The notes under the pieces are model-generated. The model searched no databases and was not told the DNA's origin. It was given only the letters and a program-made list of their open reading frames with translations. A stretch of DNA of 6,638 nucleotides from an uncultured Clostridia bacterium (GTDB lineage: Bacteria; Bacillota; Clostridia; Oscillospirales; CAG-272): the NCBI GenBank assembly GCA_904502015.1, contig CAJGEA010000105.1:1-6638 (forward strand). The letters run 5' to 3'. The position numbers were made by a program, and so were the translations under genes. Of this stretch, positions 5,108 through 6,638 are shown one piece after another (within the stretch, counting starts at the first letter, position 1; each line of letters starts with the position of its first letter).

Positions 5108-6382
5108 TCAGAATTTCGTATCCAGCTCGTCGGGGTAGCGGACGTCGATGAAGGCGGTATAGCCCTCCTGCTCAAGCTTCTGCTTCTGGAATCCGACGTT
5201 CTTATTCATCTTCTGCACGAGGACGATCTTGCCTTCGCCGCGCAGGACGTTGCACTTCTGCTGGAGCTTTGCCACGTCGCCCGATGTAAACGCCTTGCCA
5301 TAGAGCACGGCGACCTTCTCGCGGCTGCCCTCTGCCTTGAATTTCTTGTCCAGCAGAGCGCCGACCAGACGTTCAAAGCCGATGGAGAATCCGCAAGCGC
5401 AGGTGGCATTGCCCGTGAAGTTGCCGATCATGTTATCGTAGCGGCCGCCGCCCGCGATGGATGAGCCCTTGAAGTCCTCGGACTTGATCTCAAAGATGGT
5501 ACCCGTGTAGTAGCCCATGCCGCGCACGAGGGTGGGATCGAAGGAGAGATTGAACTTGCCGTCCGACATGAGGGCAACGTTCTCAAAGATCTGGCGGATG
5601 TTATCAGCCACGCCGGGCTCCATGCAATCACCGAACGCTTCGTCCACATAAGTGAAACGATCCTCAGCGGTGAGGAAGCCGTGGAAGATGGTCATATACG
5701 CCTCAACGGCCTCGGGAGCAAAGCCCGAATCCAGAAGCTCCTGCTTGACACCCTCCTCGCCAATCTTATCATACTTATCAAGGATGATGAATGCCTTATT
5801 GTAGTCCTCCTCGACAAAGCCCGCCTTCTTAGCCATACCCTTCAGCACGCGGCGGTCGTTGACGAGAACGGTATTGCCCTTCACGCCCACGCTGTCAAGG
5901 AACAGCGAGGTGACGTAGATCAGTTCGCTTTCGGCGGTGTTGGAATTGTCTCCGAGAATGTCGATATCGCACTGGGTAAACTGGCGGAATCTACCCTTCT
6001 GGGGACGGTCGGCACGCCACACCGAGCCCACCTGCAGGGACTTGAAGGGGGCGGGCAGGCTGCCTGCGTTATTCGCATAGTAGCGAGACAGCGGCACGGT
6101 CAGGTCGTAGCGCATACCCGAGTCGCACAGAGAGTCGGGATCCGAGCCGTCAAACGCCTCGGTGAGCTTCTCGCCGCGCTTGAGCACCTTGAAGATGAGC
6201 TTCTCGTTCTCGCCGCCCTGCTTGTTCGTGAGGTTCTCGATGCGCTCCATGCAGGGCGTCTCGATCTGGGTGTAACCGAACGAGGTGTAGATATACTTGA
6301 GCTTTCCGAGCAGATACTCGCGAATCTCCATCTCAGCGGGGAGAATGTCGCGCATACCCTTGACGGTTTCTTTGATGAACAT
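5108..6382 (-). CDS. hisS: Histidyl-tRNA synthetase
   Basis: Class II histidine--tRNA ligase, 424 residues. Motif 1 starts at KGMRDILP (8-15). RYDLTVPLSRY is at 91-101, and motif 2 has R123 in VWRADRPQKGRFRQF (121-135). The histidine-specific LVRGMGYYTG (285-294) carries R287, matching E. coli Arg259. AGGGRYD is at 310-316, and motif 3 GFSIGFER ends at R338. An anticodon-binding domain fills about 344-424, so this is not the HisZ regulatory paralogue. RYDLTVP, where E. coli- and Bacillus-type enzymes have LRPEGT, resembles the eukaryotic and alphaproteobacterial group; RGMGYY has Gly where Asp is usual. The start at 6382 has a GGAAGGAA site 8 bases upstream (6390-6397 side) and removes nine upstream residues that lie in the leader. 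It is convergent with rpe and has its own promoter. Confidence 0.96.
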   Translation of the reverse strand: MFIKETVKGMRDILPAEMEIREYLLGKLKYIYTSFGYTQIETPCMERIENLTNKQGGENEKLIFKVLKRGEKLTEAFDGSDPDSLCDSGMRYDLTVPLSRYYANNAGSLPAPFKSLQVGSVWRADRPQKGRFRQFTQCDIDILGDNSNTAESELIYVTSLFLDSVGVKGNTVLVNDRRVLKGMAKKAGFVEEDYNKAFIILDKYDKIGEEGVKQELLDSGFAPEAVEAYMTIFHGFLTAEDRFTYVDEAFGDCMEPGVADNIRQIFENVALMSDGKFNLSFDPTLVRGMGYYTGTIFEIKSEDFKGSSIAGGGRYDNMIGNFTGNATCACGFSIGFERLVGALLDKKFKAEGSREKVAVLYGKAFTSGDVAKLQQKCNVLRGEGKIVLVQKMNKNVGFQKQKLEQEGYTAFIDVRYPDELDTKF

Positions 6383-6390
6383 GGTGTATT

Positions 6391-6397
6391 TCCTTCC
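6391..6397 (-). promoter_or_regulatory. Ribosome binding site fixing the hisS start
   Basis: On the minus strand GGAAGGA ends 8 bases before the ATG at 6382. The frame could also open 27 bases earlier at 6409, but that codon would lie at the very start of the predicted mRNA with no room for a ribosome binding site. Confidence 0.8.
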
Positions 6398-6418
6398 GCA
6401 TAAAATCAATATAAAGGT

Positions 6419-6447
6419 ATTATACCATAATTCGCTTTATTTGTAAA
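6419..6447 (-). promoter_or_regulatory. Promoter of hisS
   Basis: On the minus strand TTTACA (6447-6442) and a perfect TATAAT (6424-6419) are separated by 17 bases. TGG directly precedes the -10, giving an extended -10 element. The start of transcription is expected near 6412, leaving a leader of about 30 bases, too short for a T-box. This is the clearest vegetative sigma-factor promoter in the window. Confidence 0.9.
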
Positions 6448-6457
6448 TAGGATTTTG

Positions 6458-6489
6458 AAAAAACGTGCTCGGGTTTCGGTCTGCACGTT
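6458..6489 (-). terminator. Leftward intrinsic terminator upstream of hisS
   Basis: A 7-bp stem pairs 6462-6468 with 6483-6489 around a 14-base loop. On the minus strand the 3' arm runs into six T residues (6463-6458). It lies just upstream of the hisS -35 box, so it should end a minus-strand transcript entering from beyond the right edge and keep it out of hisS. Confidence 0.65.
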
Positions 6490-6638
6490 GCTAACGACGC
6501 AAATTGATTTGTGACGATTTAGCCATGCGTCAAATTGGTATTTATCGGTGCCTGCGGCACGGCTCTGAATCGGGGTAGGTTAGCATTCGCCCCACCATTT
6601 CACCCGATGGGATTCCCTGCGGGCGGTTGTCAAATTGG
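6490..6638. other. Non-coding region with short repeats at the right edge
   Basis: No credible gene is seen in this stretch. GTCAAATTGG occurs at 6529-6538 and again at 6629-6638, exactly 100 bases apart, and CAAATTG also occurs at 6500-6506. CAAAT-TG-ATTTG (6500-6511) is a small palindrome. GTGCC-TGC-GGCAC (6548-6560) is a tight hairpin, ATCGGG (6569-6574) pairs with CCCGAT (6603-6608), and CCC-TGC-GGG lies near 6615. The region resembles intergenic repeat debris; I do not recognise a known RNA. It is cut by the window edge. Confidence 0.5.

Noticed and set aside
4929..5138. Short plus-strand open frame after rpe
   Set aside because: It runs through the terminator and the inverted-repeat element; composition is that of the repeat, not of a protein.
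5108..6382. HisZ (ATP phosphoribosyltransferase regulatory subunit) instead of HisRS
   Set aside because: Motif 2 and motif 3 arginines, the histidine-binding segment and the C-terminal anticodon-binding domain are all present.
5681..6403. Plus-strand open frame opposite hisS (240 codons)
   Set aside because: It mirrors hisS codon structure and would end in the hisS leader; hisS has all class II motifs and a clear promoter.
6383..6638. T-box leader for hisS
   Set aside because: The promoter lies only about 30 bases before the hisS start and there is no AGGGTGGNACCGCG-like antiterminator motif; the hairpin at 6462-6489 is upstream of that promoter.
6500..6638. CRISPR array
   Set aside because: Repeats are only about 10 bases, too few, and spaced unevenly (about 30 and 100 bases).

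Overview
The window looks like chromosomal housekeeping DNA from a GC-rich member of the Clostridia, probably a gut Oscillospirales or Christensenellales type. Three things point there: a UPF0291/DUF896 (YnzC-type) protein, which is a Firmicutes family; strong AGGAGG-like ribosome binding sites; and a short inverted-repeat element of a kind I remember from such genomes. This placement is inferred from gene content and style, not from a search.

Layout, left to right. Bases 1-671 hold the C-terminal half of tyrosyl-tRNA synthetase (tyrS), followed by an intrinsic terminator. Bases 835-4060 hold a tight rightward run: a small UPF0291 protein, tsaE, tsaB, rpiB, ispD and ispF. Spacing is short: tsaE-tsaB overlap by 7 bases and ispD-ispF share an ATGA. 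Bases 4061-4250 are non-coding, with a hairpin whose T-tract faces left and a candidate promoter and leader for rpe (4251-4922). A 15-bp perfect terminator stem follows rpe. A 121-bp terminal-inverted-repeat element (4983-5103) fills the gap between rpe and the convergent hisS gene (5108-6382, minus strand). Upstream of hisS are a near-consensus promoter, a leftward terminator for a transcript entering from the right, and about 150 bases of repeat-containing non-coding DNA up to the window edge.

Functionally the window joins three themes. Translation: TyrRS, HisRS, and the TsaE and TsaB partners of the t6A37 tRNA modification complex. Isoprenoid synthesis: IspD and IspF of the MEP pathway. 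Pentose phosphate interconversion: RpiB and Rpe, which act on both sides of ribulose-5-phosphate. All coding regions appear intact apart from tyrS, which is cut by the window edge. I see no mobile-element transposase, CRISPR array, tRNA or rRNA. No clearly novel system is present. The points most worth following are the leftward-facing terminator after ispF, the rpe leader, the eukaryote-like signature in HisRS, the N-terminal extension of IspD and the two repeat regions.
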